In this document: positions 44,353 through 53,145 of the stretch, piece after piece | Layout: every line of letters starts with the position of its first letter | Position numbering within the stretch: the stretch's first letter is position 1 | Source: an uncultured Prevotellaceae bacterium | GTDB lineage: Bacteria > Bacteroidota > Bacteroidia > Bacteroidales > Bacteroidaceae | Direction: 5' to 3' | NCBI GenBank assembly: GCA_902769705.1 | Contig: CACXPX010000019.1 | Coordinates: 35,764 to 99,763 of the forward strand | DNA: 64,000 bases | The notes under the pieces: model-generated | The model's input: only the letters and a program-made list of their open reading frames with translations | Database searches by the model: none | What the model was told of the DNA's origin: nothing | Translations under genes and position numbers: made by a program

Positions 44353-45378
44353 ATGAACGATATATATATATTAGGTATAGAGTCGAGTTGCGACGATACA
44401 TCGGCAGCAGTTTTGCGCAATGGTGTATTGTTGAGCAATGTAACAGCTTCTCAAGCCGTTCATGAGGCGTATGGAGGAGTGGTTCCTGAGCTGGCTTCGC
44501 GTGCCCATCAGCAGAATGTTGTACCTGTTGTGGATCAAGCCATCAAACGTGCAGGCATCACCAAAGAGCAATTGTCGGCTGTGGCTTTCACACGAGGCCC
44601 CGGGTTGATGGGTTCTTTGCTGGTGGGCGTCAGCTTTGCAAAAGGCTTTGCTCGTTCGTTGGGTATTCCTCTCATCGATGTGAACCACTTGCAAGGTCAC
44701 GTGATGGCCCATTTCATCAAAGAGAGCGATGATGACAAGTCGGCTCCTCCGTTCCCGTTCCTTTGTTTGTTGGTTAGTGGCGGCAACTCACAAATCGTGA
44801 AAGTGAATGCCTATAACTCCATGCAAGTTCTTGGGCAAACGATTGACGACGCGGCTGGAGAGGCCATAGACAAGTGTTCGAAGGTGATGGGCTTGGGTTA
44901 TCCTGGCGGTCCTATCATCGACAAATTGGCCCGACAGGGAGATCCGCATGCTTTCAAGTTCGCCGAGCCGCATATTCCAGGTATGGATTATAGTTTTTCA
45001 GGGTTGAAAACATCCTTCCTTTATAATCTTCGGAAGTGGGTGCAAGATGATCCAGATTTCGTGGAGCATCATAAAGAAGACCTGGCAGCAAGTTTGGAAT
45101 TCACCATCGTTGACATCTTGATGAAGAAACTCAAGATTGCTGTCAAAGATACGGGTATCAAGCATGTGGCTGTGGCAGGCGGTGTTTCGGCCAACAACGG
45201 GTTGAGAAACGCTTTTCATGATCATGCCCGCCGCTATGGTTGGACCATCTACATTCCCAAGTTCAGCTATACAACCGACAATGCCGCTATGATTGGAATA
45301 ACGGGATATTACAAGTTCTTGGATGGCGACTTTTGTTCAATCGACAAGCCGGCATTTTCGAAAGTGACATTCGAATGA
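44353..45378 (+). CDS. tsaD: tRNA t6A threonylcarbamoyltransferase
   Basis: Transfers threonylcarbamoyl to A37 of ANN-decoding tRNAs, working with TsaB and TsaE. The 341-residue ASKHA-fold protein starts GIESSCDDTSAAVL, has the metal motif HLQGHVMAH near residue 115 and GVSANNGLRNAF near residue 275. The length is normal. It is the second gene of map-tsaD-pncC. Its product is the substrate of mtaB at 30610. Confidence 0.96.
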   Translation: MNDIYILGIESSCDDTSAAVLRNGVLLSNVTASQAVHEAYGGVVPELASRAHQQNVVPVVDQAIKRAGITKEQLSAVAFTRGPGLMGSLLVGVSFAKGFARSLGIPLIDVNHLQGHVMAHFIKESDDDKSAPPFPFLCLLVSGGNSQIVKVNAYNSMQVLGQTIDDAAGEAIDKCSKVMGLGYPGGPIIDKLARQGDPHAFKFAEPHIPGMDYSFSGLKTSFLYNLRKWVQDDPDFVEHHKEDLAASLEFTIVDILMKKLKIAVKDTGIKHVAVAGGVSANNGLRNAFHDHARRYGWTIYIPKFSYTTDNAAMIGITGYYKFLDGDFCSIDKPAFSKVTFE

Positions 45379-45409
45379 TTTATTAATTGTCAATAATAAT
45401 ACTACGATT

Positions 45410-45925
45410 ATGAGTTTGGAAAACAAAATATTGAGTAAGGAAATACAGCAGTTGCTTTATGACAACGGAAAGACGTTGGGAACTGCTGAGAGTTGCACAG
45501 GAGGCCGTATTGCTGAATCCATCATCGCTGTTCCTGGAGCTTCCAACTATTTCAAAGGTGGAATTGTTTCGTACACCGATGAAATAAAGGAGAATCTCCT
45601 GCATGTGGACCATCAGACGTTGGAAGAGAAAACCGCTGTGTGTGAAGAGGTTGCCATTCAAATGGTGAAGGGCGCATGTCAGGCTTTGAATGTGGATTAT
45701 GCTATTGCTGCAACAGGCTATGCAGGTCCTGGTGGCGGAACAAGTTCCATACCTGTCGGTACGATTTGGCTGGCTTATGGAAGTCAGGAGGATGTGAGAA
45801 CCATCAAACTGACGGAAGACGAAGGTCGCGACATTAATCTCGCAACCGCCACAACAACAGCCTTGAAACTCTTTTTGGAGTTCTTGAAAGAGGTGAATGT
45901 GCCTTTGGCAGAGGATGAAAATTAA
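45410..45925 (+). CDS. pncC: CinA C-terminal family protein (nicotinamide-nucleotide amidase)
   Basis: A 171-residue stand-alone CinA C-terminal domain. Members such as E. coli PncC deamidate NMN for NAD recycling. The signatures TAESCTGGRIAESI near residue 24 and ATGYAGPGGGTSSIPVGTIW near residue 103 are present; the N-terminal MoCF-like half of full CinA is absent. It starts 31 bp after tsaD and ends the operon, since a new promoter follows. Confidence 0.88.
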   Translation: MSLENKILSKEIQQLLYDNGKTLGTAESCTGGRIAESIIAVPGASNYFKGGIVSYTDEIKENLLHVDHQTLEEKTAVCEEVAIQMVKGACQALNVDYAIAATGYAGPGGGTSSIPVGTIWLAYGSQEDVRTIKLTEDEGRDINLATATTTALKLFLEFLKEVNVPLAEDEN

Positions 45926-45962
45926 AAAAATCCTTAATTATCAACATTCTTTTAAGAATAAT

Positions 45963-45993
45963 TTTGTTTATTCGAGAAATAATTGTAATTTTG
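45963..45993 (+). promoter_or_regulatory. Promoter of rpmB-rpmG
   Basis: TTTG, 19 bp, TAATTTTG followed by C, ending 52 bp before rpmB. Confidence 0.88.
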
Positions 45994-46045
45994 CACCCTG
46001 TTTGGAATAAGTATCAAAAAACGAAAACAAAAAATTAAGATAGCA

Positions 46046-46330
46046 ATGTCTAAGATTTGTCAGATTACAGGGAAGAAGGCACAGATAGGTAACAATGTGT
46101 CTCACTCAAAGCACCGCACGAAGAGAACATTCGATGTCAATCTGTTCAGCAAGAAATTCTACTGGGTGGAAGAGGCTTGTTGGATTAACCTGAAGATTAG
46201 CGCAGCTGGTCTCCGTTTGATTAACAAGATTGGTCTTGATGCAGCCATTCGTCAGGCTGTTGACAAAGGTTTCCTTACTTGGAAAGACCTCGAGAAGAAA
46301 GTGATTAGTTGGAACGACGTAGAGAATTAA
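46046..46330 (+). CDS. rpmB: 50S ribosomal protein L28
   Basis: A 94-residue ribosomal protein. The N-terminus [20 protein letters not shown] is the L28 signature, followed by the basic [13 protein letters not shown]. It is about 15 residues longer than the E. coli protein at the C-terminus. rpmG and a DUF4295 gene follow in a conserved Bacteroidetes cluster. Confidence 0.95.
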   Translation: MSKICQITGKKAQIGNNVSHSKHRTKRTFDVNLFSKKFYWVEEACWINLKISAAGLRLINKIGLDAAIRQAVDKGFLTWKDLEKKVISWNDVEN

Positions 46331-46334
46331 TTTT

Positions 46335-46340
46335 AGGAGG
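46335..46340 (+). promoter_or_regulatory. Strong Shine-Dalgarno before rpmG
   Basis: AGGAGG stands 11 bp before the rpmG ATG. It is the only full consensus site I noticed; most genes here have none, as is normal for Bacteroidetes. Confidence 0.7.
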
Positions 46341-46351
46341 AATACAAGCAT

Positions 46352-46543
46352 ATGGCAAACAAAAAAGCAAAAGGCAACAGAGTTCAGGTGATTTTGGAGT
46401 GCACTGAGATGAAGAACAGTGGACTGCCTGGAACAAGCCGCTACGTGACAACGAAGAACCGTAAGAATACTCCCGAGCGCATGGAATTGAAGAAATACAA
46501 TCCCATCCTCAAGAGAATGACCGTTCACAAAGAGATTAAGTAA
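46352..46543 (+). CDS. rpmG: 50S ribosomal protein L33
   Basis: A 63-residue ribosomal protein with the L33 pattern ([38 protein letters not shown]). The paired Cys of the zinc-binding type are absent, so this is the zinc-free form. It starts 21 bp after rpmB behind a full Shine-Dalgarno. Confidence 0.95.
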   Translation: MANKKAKGNRVQVILECTEMKNSGLPGTSRYVTTKNRKNTPERMELKKYNPILKRMTVHKEIK

Positions 46544-46569
46544 TTCATTTAAACCGTTAATACAGGACT

Positions 46570-46728
46570 ATGGCAAAGAAAACCGTTGCTACCCTCCACG
46601 AAGGTTCGAAGGATGGTCGCGCTTATACGAAAGTCATCAAGATGGTGAAAAGCCCCAAGACGGGTGCCTATGTTTTTGACGAGCAGATGGTTCCCAACGA
46701 GGAAGTCAAGGACTTTTTTAAGAATTAA
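46570..46728 (+). CDS. DUF4295 protein
   Basis: A 52-residue basic protein (MAKKTVATLHEGSKDGRAYT at the start, EEVKDFFKN at the end). It is the DUF4295 family that follows rpmG in Bacteroidetes and is probably a ribosome-associated protein, judged by its size, charge and constant position. It starts 26 bp after rpmG and ends the operon. Confidence 0.88.
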   Translation: MAKKTVATLHEGSKDGRAYTKVIKMVKSPKTGAYVFDEQMVPNEEVKDFFKN

Positions 46729-46750
46729 TCATTTATTTCTTACATACAGA

Positions 46751-46793
46751 AAAAACCGTAGATTGCTAACTGCATTCTACGGTTTCTTTTTTT
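46751..46793. terminator. Bidirectional terminator after the ribosomal operon
   Basis: A 10-bp stem (AAACCGTAGA with TCTACGGTTT) has an A-run on the left and seven T on the right. It serves both the ribosomal operon and the convergent Nudix gene. Confidence 0.92.
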
Positions 46794-46804
46794 ATCTAAC
46801 GCAT

Positions 46805-47317
46805 TTATTCATCTCTATCTTTGAAGAACTTGCTGTATTCATGTTCAAAGTTTGGAGTGAATACTTCTTTCCCAAGATTGCTCGCAATCTCATCCTTGCT
46901 CCAGAAACGGCCTTCCGAGAGTTCTTCTTTGCAGGGAGTGACTTTTCCGTCGAATGTGCATCGGAAAGCATAGACGAGTTCCCTTTCTTTGGCACTTTCA
47001 AACACATAGCTACCCAAAGGCTCGGCCTCGAAGTCAGTCACCCCCAATTCTTCGCCCACCTCTCTCTTCAACGCTTGGTCCACATTCTCGCCTAAGTCGA
47101 TGTGTCCTCCGCATGCTGTGTCCCATTTCCCGGGTTGAATGTCTTTCCATTCAGGGCGTTTCTGCAGATAGAGGTCGCCTTTGCTGTTGAAAAGATGCAA
47201 GTGGACAACAGGATGAAGAGCCTTTGAACCGTTGTGAGCCTCTCCGCGCGTGATGCTTCCTATGATGTTGCCCGCTTCGTCAACCAAAGGGAACAACTCA
47301 GATAGATTGTCTTTCAT
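46805..47317 (-). CDS. Nudix hydrolase
   Basis: A 170-residue cytosolic Nudix protein. The Nudix box G-x5-E-x7-REUxEExGU is complete (GHIDLGENVDQALKREVGEE, then LGV, near residue 72). The layout with an N-terminal FPLVDEAGNIIGSITRGEAH is that of IPP-isomerase-like Nudix proteins (YfcD type). It lies next to ispE of the isoprenoid pathway, but a direct link is only suggested by position; the ispE start is upstream and both run on the minus strand, 9 bp apart. Confidence 0.88.
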   Translation of the reverse strand: MKDNLSELFPLVDEAGNIIGSITRGEAHNGSKALHPVVHLHLFNSKGDLYLQKRPEWKDIQPGKWDTACGGHIDLGENVDQALKREVGEELGVTDFEAEPLGSYVFESAKERELVYAFRCTFDGKVTPCKEELSEGRFWSKDEIASNLGKEVFTPNFEHEYSKFFKDRDE

Positions 47318-47326
47318 ATTCCGTGA

Positions 47327-48166
47327 TTACAGTTTCAAAGTCGTGTTGAACATGCCGGAGAATTCGGTACTGATGCCTTCAGGCTTTTCTCTGAAGATTC
47401 CGAACATCGCACTTCCGCTTCCGCTCATTTGTGCATAAAGTGCACCCATGTTGTAAAGTTTTCCCTTGATGTCAGCCAGCAACGGATGTTGAGAGAAAGC
47501 AGGCACTTCAAAGTCGTTGATGAGTTCGTTGCGCCAAGTCTCAATCGGTTGTCTCACGATGTCTCGGCAGCATTTTGCCGGTCTTTTGGGTTTGATTTGC
47601 TGGTAAGCTTCACGAGTGGAAACCGCGATGTCGGGCTTCACGATAGCGATGTAGTAGCCGTGAAGGTTTCCTTTCGGACCGTCGGCAGGTGCCAGAATGT
47701 TCCCAATACCTGTGGCGTAGGAAGGTTCGGCTGTGATGAAGAAAGCGCAGTCGGCTCCTAGCTGGGCAGCATAGCGTTCCATCTCGGCAATTCCGATGTT
47801 GAGCCTGAATCTTTCGTCAAGCAGGCGAATCATGAAAGCACCGTCACTCGAGCCGCCTCCCAATCCTGCTTGCGACGGAATCTGCTTGAAGAGATGGGCG
47901 TGTACGCGAGGCAGTTCAAAGTCGCGAGCCAACAACTCGTAGGCTCTGACAACCAAGTTTTTCTGCTCATCGCATTCCACAGCGTTTCCCGTGACCTTCA
48001 GGTCGCAATTGACATCCGATGGAAACTGGTCGTCCATTGATTTCACTTCTAATGCGTCGCATAGTGGGATGGGGTAGAATACGGTCTCCAAGTCGTGATA
48101 GCCGTCGGGGCGTTCGGAGACGATATTCAGCCCGAGGTTGATTTTTGCACAAGGGAATGTTATCAT
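47327..48166 (-). CDS. ispE: 4-diphosphocytidyl-2-C-methyl-D-erythritol kinase
   Basis: GHMP-family kinase of the MEP isoprenoid pathway. The 279-residue protein starts MITFPCAKINLGLNIVSERP, has the ATP loop PSQAGLGGGSSDGAF near residue 100 and MSGSGSAMFGIF near the end. The start at 48166 matches the family; the frame upstream is noncoding. A promoter (CTTG, 20 bp, TAAGTTTG on the minus strand, 48190-48221) lies 24 bp upstream. Confidence 0.93.
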   Translation of the reverse strand: MITFPCAKINLGLNIVSERPDGYHDLETVFYPIPLCDALEVKSMDDQFPSDVNCDLKVTGNAVECDEQKNLVVRAYELLARDFELPRVHAHLFKQIPSQAGLGGGSSDGAFMIRLLDERFRLNIGIAEMERYAAQLGADCAFFITAEPSYATGIGNILAPADGPKGNLHGYYIAIVKPDIAVSTREAYQQIKPKRPAKCCRDIVRQPIETWRNELINDFEVPAFSQHPLLADIKGKLYNMGALYAQMSGSGSAMFGIFREKPEGISTEFSGMFNTTLKL

Positions 48167-48189
48167 AGCGATGTTTCTTTTTGTTGGGG

Positions 48190-48221
48190 CAAACTTACAC
48201 AAAATAATCGAAATATGCAAG
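48190..48221 (-). promoter_or_regulatory. Promoter of ispE
   Basis: On the minus strand: CTTG, 20 bp, TAAGTTTG followed by C. Confidence 0.6.
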
Positions 48222-48260
48222 TAATTTCGCATATTATTATTTGAAGAAGCAGCGGTGTTG

Positions 48261-48348
48261 TCAGATGCCACAAGTGAGCCCCTCATATGCCACAAATGAG
48301 CCTCTTAGATGCCACAAGTGACACCCTCAAAGATGGTCTTTGACAACT
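48261..48348 (+). repeat. 22-bp dyad array, locus F (four units)
   Basis: Four units in exact 22-bp register: dyads TCAGATGCCACAAGTGA, TCATATGCCACAAATGA, TTAGATGCCACAAGTGA and the perfect TCAAAGATGGTCTTTGA. It lies between the divergent ispE and dnaB promoters, unlike four of the other loci. Confidence 0.87.
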
Positions 48349-48391
48349 CGATTTTTGCTTCTCATTATTTTAAAAAAAACAATAGAAATCA

Positions 48392-48423
48392 TTTGTAAAT
48401 CTCATGGGGATTTCGTAAATTTG
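48392..48423 (+). promoter_or_regulatory. Promoter of dnaB
   Basis: TTTG, 20 bp, TAAATTTG followed by C. The box ends only 7 bp before the dnaB ATG, so the transcript should start at or within a few bases of the start codon. Confidence 0.85.
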
Positions 48424-48430
48424 CAGCGCT

Positions 48431-49945
48431 ATGCCAGAAAACAAAGACCAAAACCAAACTAAGAAACGGCGCTCAGCGCCTATTGACTCCACCTATGGCC
48501 ATTTGCAGCCACAGGCGTTGGATATTGAGAGAGTGGTGCTAGGAGCGTTGATGATTGACAAAGACGCATTTTCGATGGTGTCTGAAATCATCCGCCCCGA
48601 GACATTCTATGAACCACGAAACCAGAAGATTTTCACAGCCATTCGGACATTGAACATGGACGACCGGCCTGTGGACTTCATGACCGTTACTGAAGAACTT
48701 AAACGTCAGGGCGCCCTCGAAGATGTGGGTGGCGTTGGCTATATTATGGAACTGACGTCGCACGTAGCCTCTTCTGCCCACATTGAATATCACGCCCACA
48801 TCTTGGCCAAGAAGTCGTTGGCTCGCCAGCTGATTTCGTATGCCAGCCGAATTGAAACGATGGCGTTCGATGATACGGTTGACCCCGATGAGTTGATGCA
48901 GGAGGCTGAGGGTAAATTGTTCGAATTGTCGCAGACCAACATGAAGAGCGATTACACCCAGATTGACCCTGTGCTCGATGAGGCGATGAAGATACTTCAG
49001 CAAGCCGCCCAGAATTCAGATGGCTTGACGGGTATTCCATCGGGCTTCACCAAGCTTGACGACATCACGAGCGGTTGGCAGAAGAGTGACCTTGTGATTA
49101 TTGCAGGTCGTCCGGCAATGGGTAAGACTTCGTTCGCGCTCAGCATCGCCAAGAACATCGCGGTTGACTATCAAGAACCAATTGCCTTCTTCTCGCTCGA
49201 GATGAACAATGTGCAGTTGGCAAACCGTCTGATGTCGAATGTCTGCGAGATTTCGGGCAGCAAGATCTTGAGTGGCCAGTTGTCACCTGACGAGTGGGTT
49301 CGCTTGGACAAGAACCTTCGTAAGTTGTCGGGCAAACCTATTTATATAGACGACACACCAGGTCTTTCCATCTTTGAATTGCGTACGAAGGCTCGCCGAT
49401 TGGTTCGCGAGAAAGGTGTGAAAATCATCATGATTGACTATCTGCAGCTGATGAACGCCAATGGTATGCGATTCGGCAACCGTCAGGAAGAGGTGTCAAC
49501 CATCTCGCGTTCGCTGAAAGGACTTGCCAAAGAACTCAACATCCCTATTTTGGCGTTGTCGCAGTTGAATCGTACCGCAGAAAAACGCGAGGGCGACGAT
49601 GGAAAACGTCCGCAACTGAGCGACCTTCGTGAGTCGGGAGCCATCGAGCAAGATGCCGATATGGTGTTGTTCGTTCACCGTCCAGAGTATTATCGCATAT
49701 ATCTAGACGAGAAGGGAAACGACACTCGCGGAAAGGCTCAAATCATCATCGCCAAGCATCGTAAGGGTGCTACGGGCGACGTGTTGCTCACATTTAAGGG
49801 CGAATACACTCGCTTCCAGAATCCTGAAGATGGTTGGGATTCTTCGTCAGATGGAGGCGGCGAAATCATTGGCAGTCGTATGAATGGCGGAGATAACTCT
49901 GATGACCCATTTGCAGGTGCTCCTGCAGCCCCGCTTCCCTATTAA
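48431..49945 (+). CDS. dnaB: Replicative DNA helicase
   Basis: Hexameric helicase of the replication fork. The 504-residue protein has the N-terminal DnaB domain (LQPQALDIERVVLGALMIDK near residue 20) and the RecA-like C-terminal domain with Walker A GRPAMGKTSFAL near residue 228, Walker B IIMIDYLQLM near residue 335 and RESGAIEQDADMVLFVHR near residue 400. A disordered Gly/Ser/Asp tail ends the protein. It has its own promoter. The mRNA appears leaderless or nearly so. Confidence 0.96.
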   Translation: MPENKDQNQTKKRRSAPIDSTYGHLQPQALDIERVVLGALMIDKDAFSMVSEIIRPETFYEPRNQKIFTAIRTLNMDDRPVDFMTVTEELKRQGALEDVGGVGYIMELTSHVASSAHIEYHAHILAKKSLARQLISYASRIETMAFDDTVDPDELMQEAEGKLFELSQTNMKSDYTQIDPVLDEAMKILQQAAQNSDGLTGIPSGFTKLDDITSGWQKSDLVIIAGRPAMGKTSFALSIAKNIAVDYQEPIAFFSLEMNNVQLANRLMSNVCEISGSKILSGQLSPDEWVRLDKNLRKLSGKPIYIDDTPGLSIFELRTKARRLVREKGVKIIMIDYLQLMNANGMRFGNRQEEVSTISRSLKGLAKELNIPILALSQLNRTAEKREGDDGKRPQLSDLRESGAIEQDADMVLFVHRPEYYRIYLDEKGNDTRGKAQIIIAKHRKGATGDVLLTFKGEYTRFQNPEDGWDSSSDGGGEIIGSRMNGGDNSDDPFAGAPAAPLPY

Positions 49946-49989
49946 AAGTGACGGATTGAAAGTTTTTTGAAGAAAAAATAACGAATTTG

Positions 49990-50021
49990 TTTGTTTATTT
50001 CATCAATAATGTTTAACTTTG
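49990..50021 (+). promoter_or_regulatory. Promoter of the leu operon
   Basis: TTTG, 20 bp, TAACTTTG followed by C: a full consensus match, 28 bp before the leader peptide ATG. Confidence 0.9.
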
Positions 50022-50049
50022 CACCCGAATTAAAGAAAACGATTGGAAT

Positions 50050-50136
50050 ATGCAAAAAGCAAATAGCATTATTAACATTATTATTATTGACATTCGACTG
50101 CATAATGTGGCCGGAAGTGATAAGACGTGTTTGTAG
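50050..50136 (+). CDS. Isoleucine-rich leader peptide of the leu operon
   Basis: A 28-codon reading frame between the promoter and a terminator. It starts MQKANSIINIIIIDIRL and has seven Ile codons, all ATT, within codons 7-15, plus two Leu and one Val. Such a cluster is the mark of an attenuation leader peptide. The ribosome would pause there when charged tRNA-Ile is scarce. The codons after the cluster contain the antiterminator strand (50113-50120). Confidence 0.88.
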   Translation: MQKANSIINIIIIDIRLHNVAGSDKTCL

Positions 50137-50202
50137 CTATTCTGCAATGTGATAGATAAACGAAGCCTTTCTCACTTCCTGGTAAGTGCGAAAGGCTTTT
50201 TG
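50113..50202 (+). promoter_or_regulatory. Transcription attenuator of the leu operon
   Basis: Two exclusive structures are visible. The terminator is GCCTTTC-t-CACTT with AAGTG-c-GAAAGGC (50165-50196) followed by five T. The antiterminator pairs GGAAGTGA (50113-50120, inside the leader peptide after the Ile codons) with TCACTTCC (50172-50179, the ascending arm of the terminator). A ribosome stalled at the Ile codons leaves 50113-50120 free, so the antiterminator forms and transcription goes on. A ribosome that reaches the stop covers it, and the terminator forms. Confidence 0.87.
50163..50202 (+). terminator. Attenuator terminator upstream of leuA
   Basis: Stem AAGCCTTTC with GAAAGGCTT, an inner stem CACTT with AAGTG and a T-tract, 30 bp before leuA. 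Confidence 0.92.
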
Positions 50203-50231
50203 TTTTGAAACAATGATTATAATTGAATGAT

Positions 50232-51734
50232 ATGAATGACAGATTGTTTATTTTTGACACAACACTTCGCGACGGCGAACAAGTGCCAGGTTGCCAGCTG
50301 AATACGGTTGAGAAAATTCAGGTTGCCAAGCAACTGGAGCTGTTGGGGGTGGATGTGATTGAGGCAGGATTTCCAGTTTCGAGTCCTGGTGACTTTAACT
50401 CGGTGATTGAGATTTCGAAGGCTGTCACTTGGCCTACTATTTGTGCGTTGACGCGTGCCGTTCAGAAAGATATCGACATCGCTGCCGACTCTTTGAAATA
50501 CGCCAAGCGCAAACGAATCCACACGGGTATCGGCACCAGCGACTACCATATTCAGTACAAGTTCAACTCCACTCGTGAGGAAATCATCGAGCGTGCTGTG
50601 GCTGCCGTGAAATATGCAAAGAATTATGTGGAGGATGTTGAGTTCTATGCCGAAGATGCCGGACGTACCGACAACGAATATCTGGCGCGTGTTGTTGAGG
50701 CAGTCATCAAAGCAGGAGCCACTGTTGTCAATATTCCCGACACCACAGGTTATTGTCTGCCAGATGAATACGGTGAGAAGATTAAATATTTGGTTGAGCA
50801 TGTGGATGGTATAGATAAGGCAATCATTTCCACCCATTGCCACAACGATTTGGGCTTGGCAACAGCCAATACGTTCAGCGGAGTAATGAATGGAGCGCGC
50901 CAGGTGGAAGTGACTATAAACGGAATTGGTGAACGTGCAGGTAACACATCGCTCGAGGAAATTGCCATGATTATGAAATGCCATAAACAAATAGGCATAG
51001 AAACCAATATCAACACAACGAAAATCTATCCCATCAGCCGAATGGTGTCAAGTTTGATGAACATGCCCGTTCAACCCAACAAGGCTATTGTGGGACGGAA
51101 TGCGTTTGCACATTCCAGCGGAATTCACCAAGACGGCGTTTTGAAGAATGTGGAGACCTATGAGATTATCAACCCAAAGGATATCGGACTCGATGACAAC
51201 TCCATCGTCTTGACAGCCCGAAGCGGACGTGCTGCTTTGAAATATCGGTTGCATGTGAATGGTGTTGACTTCGACGATGAGGAGAAACTTGATAAAATCT
51301 ATCAGAAGTTCCTGAAGTTGGCCGACCAGAAGAAGGAAATCAATGATGCTGACATATTGATGCTTGCTGGTGCCGATACTGCTGATGCACATGCTGTGAA
51401 ACTTGATTTCCTGCAAGTGACAACAGGAATGGGTGTGCGCAGTGTAGCCAGCATCGGACTCGACATCAGCGGACAGAAGTTTGAAGCCGCTTCAACCGGA
51501 AACGGCCCTGTAGATGCAGCTATCAAGGCTTTGAAGAAAATCATCATGAAGCAGATGACATTGAAAGAGTTCACCATCCAAGCCATTTCAAAAGGTTCCG
51601 ATGATGTCGGAAAGGTTCACATGCAAGTGGAATACGATGGGCAGATGTACTATGGCTTCGGCGCCAATACTGACATTGTGACGGCCAGTGTTGAGGCTTA
51701 TATTGACTGTATCAACAAATTCAAGAAAGATTGA
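50232..51734 (+). CDS. leuA: 2-isopropylmalate synthase
   Basis: Condenses 2-oxoisovalerate and acetyl-CoA, the first leucine-specific step. The 500-residue protein has the DRE-TIM barrel start [13 protein letters not shown], the [12 protein letters not shown] metal motif near residue 200, [13 protein letters not shown] near residue 237 and a C-terminal LeuA allosteric domain (residues 390-500). The ATG at 50232 was preferred over an in-frame TTG three codons earlier. It follows the attenuator and overlaps the start region of leuC by none. Confidence 0.93.
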   Translation: MNDRLFIFDTTLRDGEQVPGCQLNTVEKIQVAKQLELLGVDVIEAGFPVSSPGDFNSVIEISKAVTWPTICALTRAVQKDIDIAADSLKYAKRKRIHTGIGTSDYHIQYKFNSTREEIIERAVAAVKYAKNYVEDVEFYAEDAGRTDNEYLARVVEAVIKAGATVVNIPDTTGYCLPDEYGEKIKYLVEHVDGIDKAIISTHCHNDLGLATANTFSGVMNGARQVEVTINGIGERAGNTSLEEIAMIMKCHKQIGIETNINTTKIYPISRMVSSLMNMPVQPNKAIVGRNAFAHSSGIHQDGVLKNVETYEIINPKDIGLDDNSIVLTARSGRAALKYRLHVNGVDFDDEEKLDKIYQKFLKLADQKKEINDADILMLAGADTADAHAVKLDFLQVTTGMGVRSVASIGLDISGQKFEAASTGNGPVDAAIKALKKIIMKQMTLKEFTIQAISKGSDDVGKVHMQVEYDGQMYYGFGANTDIVTASVEAYIDCINKFKKD

Positions 51735-51736
51735 AT

Positions 51737-53131
51737 ATGAACACATTATTCGACAAGATTTGGGACAAGCATGTGGTGCAAAAAGTGGAAGACGGCCCCA
51801 CGCAACTCTATATCGACCGCTTGTATTGCCACGAGGTGACGTCTCCGCAAGCGTTTGCGGGTTTGAGAGCGCGAGGACTGAAGTGTTTCCGTCCGAAGCA
51901 AATCATCTGTATGCCCGACCACAACACGCCTACCCACGATCAAGACAAACCGATAGCTGACCCTGTCTCGAAAAAGCAGGTGGATTTGCTGGCTCGAAAT
52001 TGTGAGGACTTCGGTCTTACTCATTTTGCCATGAACACGCCCGATAATGGTGTCGTTCATGTTGTAGGCCCCGAAAAGGGACTCTCGCTTCCCGGCATGA
52101 CTATCGTTTGCGGAGATTCCCACACGAGTACGCACGGTGCTATGGGTGCTGTGGCTTTCGGCATCGGAACGAGTGAGGTGGAGATGGTGATGGCTTCACA
52201 ATGCATTCTCCAGCAAAAGCCCAAGACGATGCGCATCAAAATCAACGGTTCGCTTGGCAAGGGCATCACGGCAAAGGATGTGGCATTGTTCCTGATGGCT
52301 CGTCTTACCACCTCAGGCGCTACTGGCTATTTCGTTGAATATGCAGGAACGGTCATAGAGGAGATGTCGATGGAAGGTCGTCTGACGTTGTGCAATCTCT
52401 CGATAGAGATGGGTGCTCGTGGCGGTCTTGTGGCTCCTGATGACACCACTTTTGAATACATCAAAGGACGCGAGTATGCTCCGAAGGGAGAAGAGTGGGA
52501 GAGGGCTGTTGAATATTGGCGCACGTTGAAGAGTGGTGACGATGCCGTTTTCGACAAGGAACTGTTGTTTGATGCTGCCGACATAGAGCCTCGCATCACC
52601 TATGGCACCAATCCCGGTATGGGAATTGGTATAACGGAATCTGTTCCCACACTCGATGACATCGCTCCGGCTGCTCAGGCTTCGTTCCTGAAAAGCTTGC
52701 GTTATATGGGCTTTGAACCTGGAGAACAATTGTTGGGGCATCCCATTGACTATGTCTTTTTGGGTGCATGCACAAATGGTCGCATAGAAGATTTTCGTGC
52801 TTTTGCCTCCATAGTGAAAGGCAGACATAAAGCAGAGAGTGTGACAGCTTGGCTTGTTCCGGGTTCTTGGGCTGTTGACCGTCAGATTCGTGAAGAGGGA
52901 ATCGATAAGATTGTTGAGGCTGCAGGCTTCGAGATTCGCCAACCTGGCTGTTCAGCTTGCTTGGCTATGAACGATGACAAGATTCCTTCAGGCAAATATA
53001 GTGTGTCAACCAGCAACCGCAATTTCGAAGGTCGTCAAGGTCCCGGTTCCCGAACGATACTCGCAAGCCCGCTGGTTGCCGCAGCTGCTGCCGTAACAGG
53101 AGTCATTACTGACCCCAGAGAGTTAATGTAA
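51737..53131 (+). CDS. leuC: 3-isopropylmalate dehydratase large subunit
   Basis: Fe-S isomerase subunit that, with LeuD, converts 2- to 3-isopropylmalate; the pair also takes citramalate. The 464-residue aconitase-family protein carries the cluster Cys in [11 protein letters not shown] near residue 345 and GCSACLAMN near residue 407, and [13 protein letters not shown] near residue 127. It starts 2 bp after the leuA stop. Confidence 0.95.
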   Translation: MNTLFDKIWDKHVVQKVEDGPTQLYIDRLYCHEVTSPQAFAGLRARGLKCFRPKQIICMPDHNTPTHDQDKPIADPVSKKQVDLLARNCEDFGLTHFAMNTPDNGVVHVVGPEKGLSLPGMTIVCGDSHTSTHGAMGAVAFGIGTSEVEMVMASQCILQQKPKTMRIKINGSLGKGITAKDVALFLMARLTTSGATGYFVEYAGTVIEEMSMEGRLTLCNLSIEMGARGGLVAPDDTTFEYIKGREYAPKGEEWERAVEYWRTLKSGDDAVFDKELLFDAADIEPRITYGTNPGMGIGITESVPTLDDIAPAAQASFLKSLRYMGFEPGEQLLGHPIDYVFLGACTNGRIEDFRAFASIVKGRHKAESVTAWLVPGSWAVDRQIREEGIDKIVEAAGFEIRQPGCSACLAMNDDKIPSGKYSVSTSNRNFEGRQGPGSRTILASPLVAAAAAVTGVITDPRELM

Positions 53132-53145
53132 TAAAGAAATGTGAT

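Noticed and set aside
2570-48348. 22-bp arrays as CRISPR arrays
   Set aside because: Units are contiguous with 5-bp linkers, there are no spacers of 25-40 bp, unit sequences vary, and no cas genes are present.
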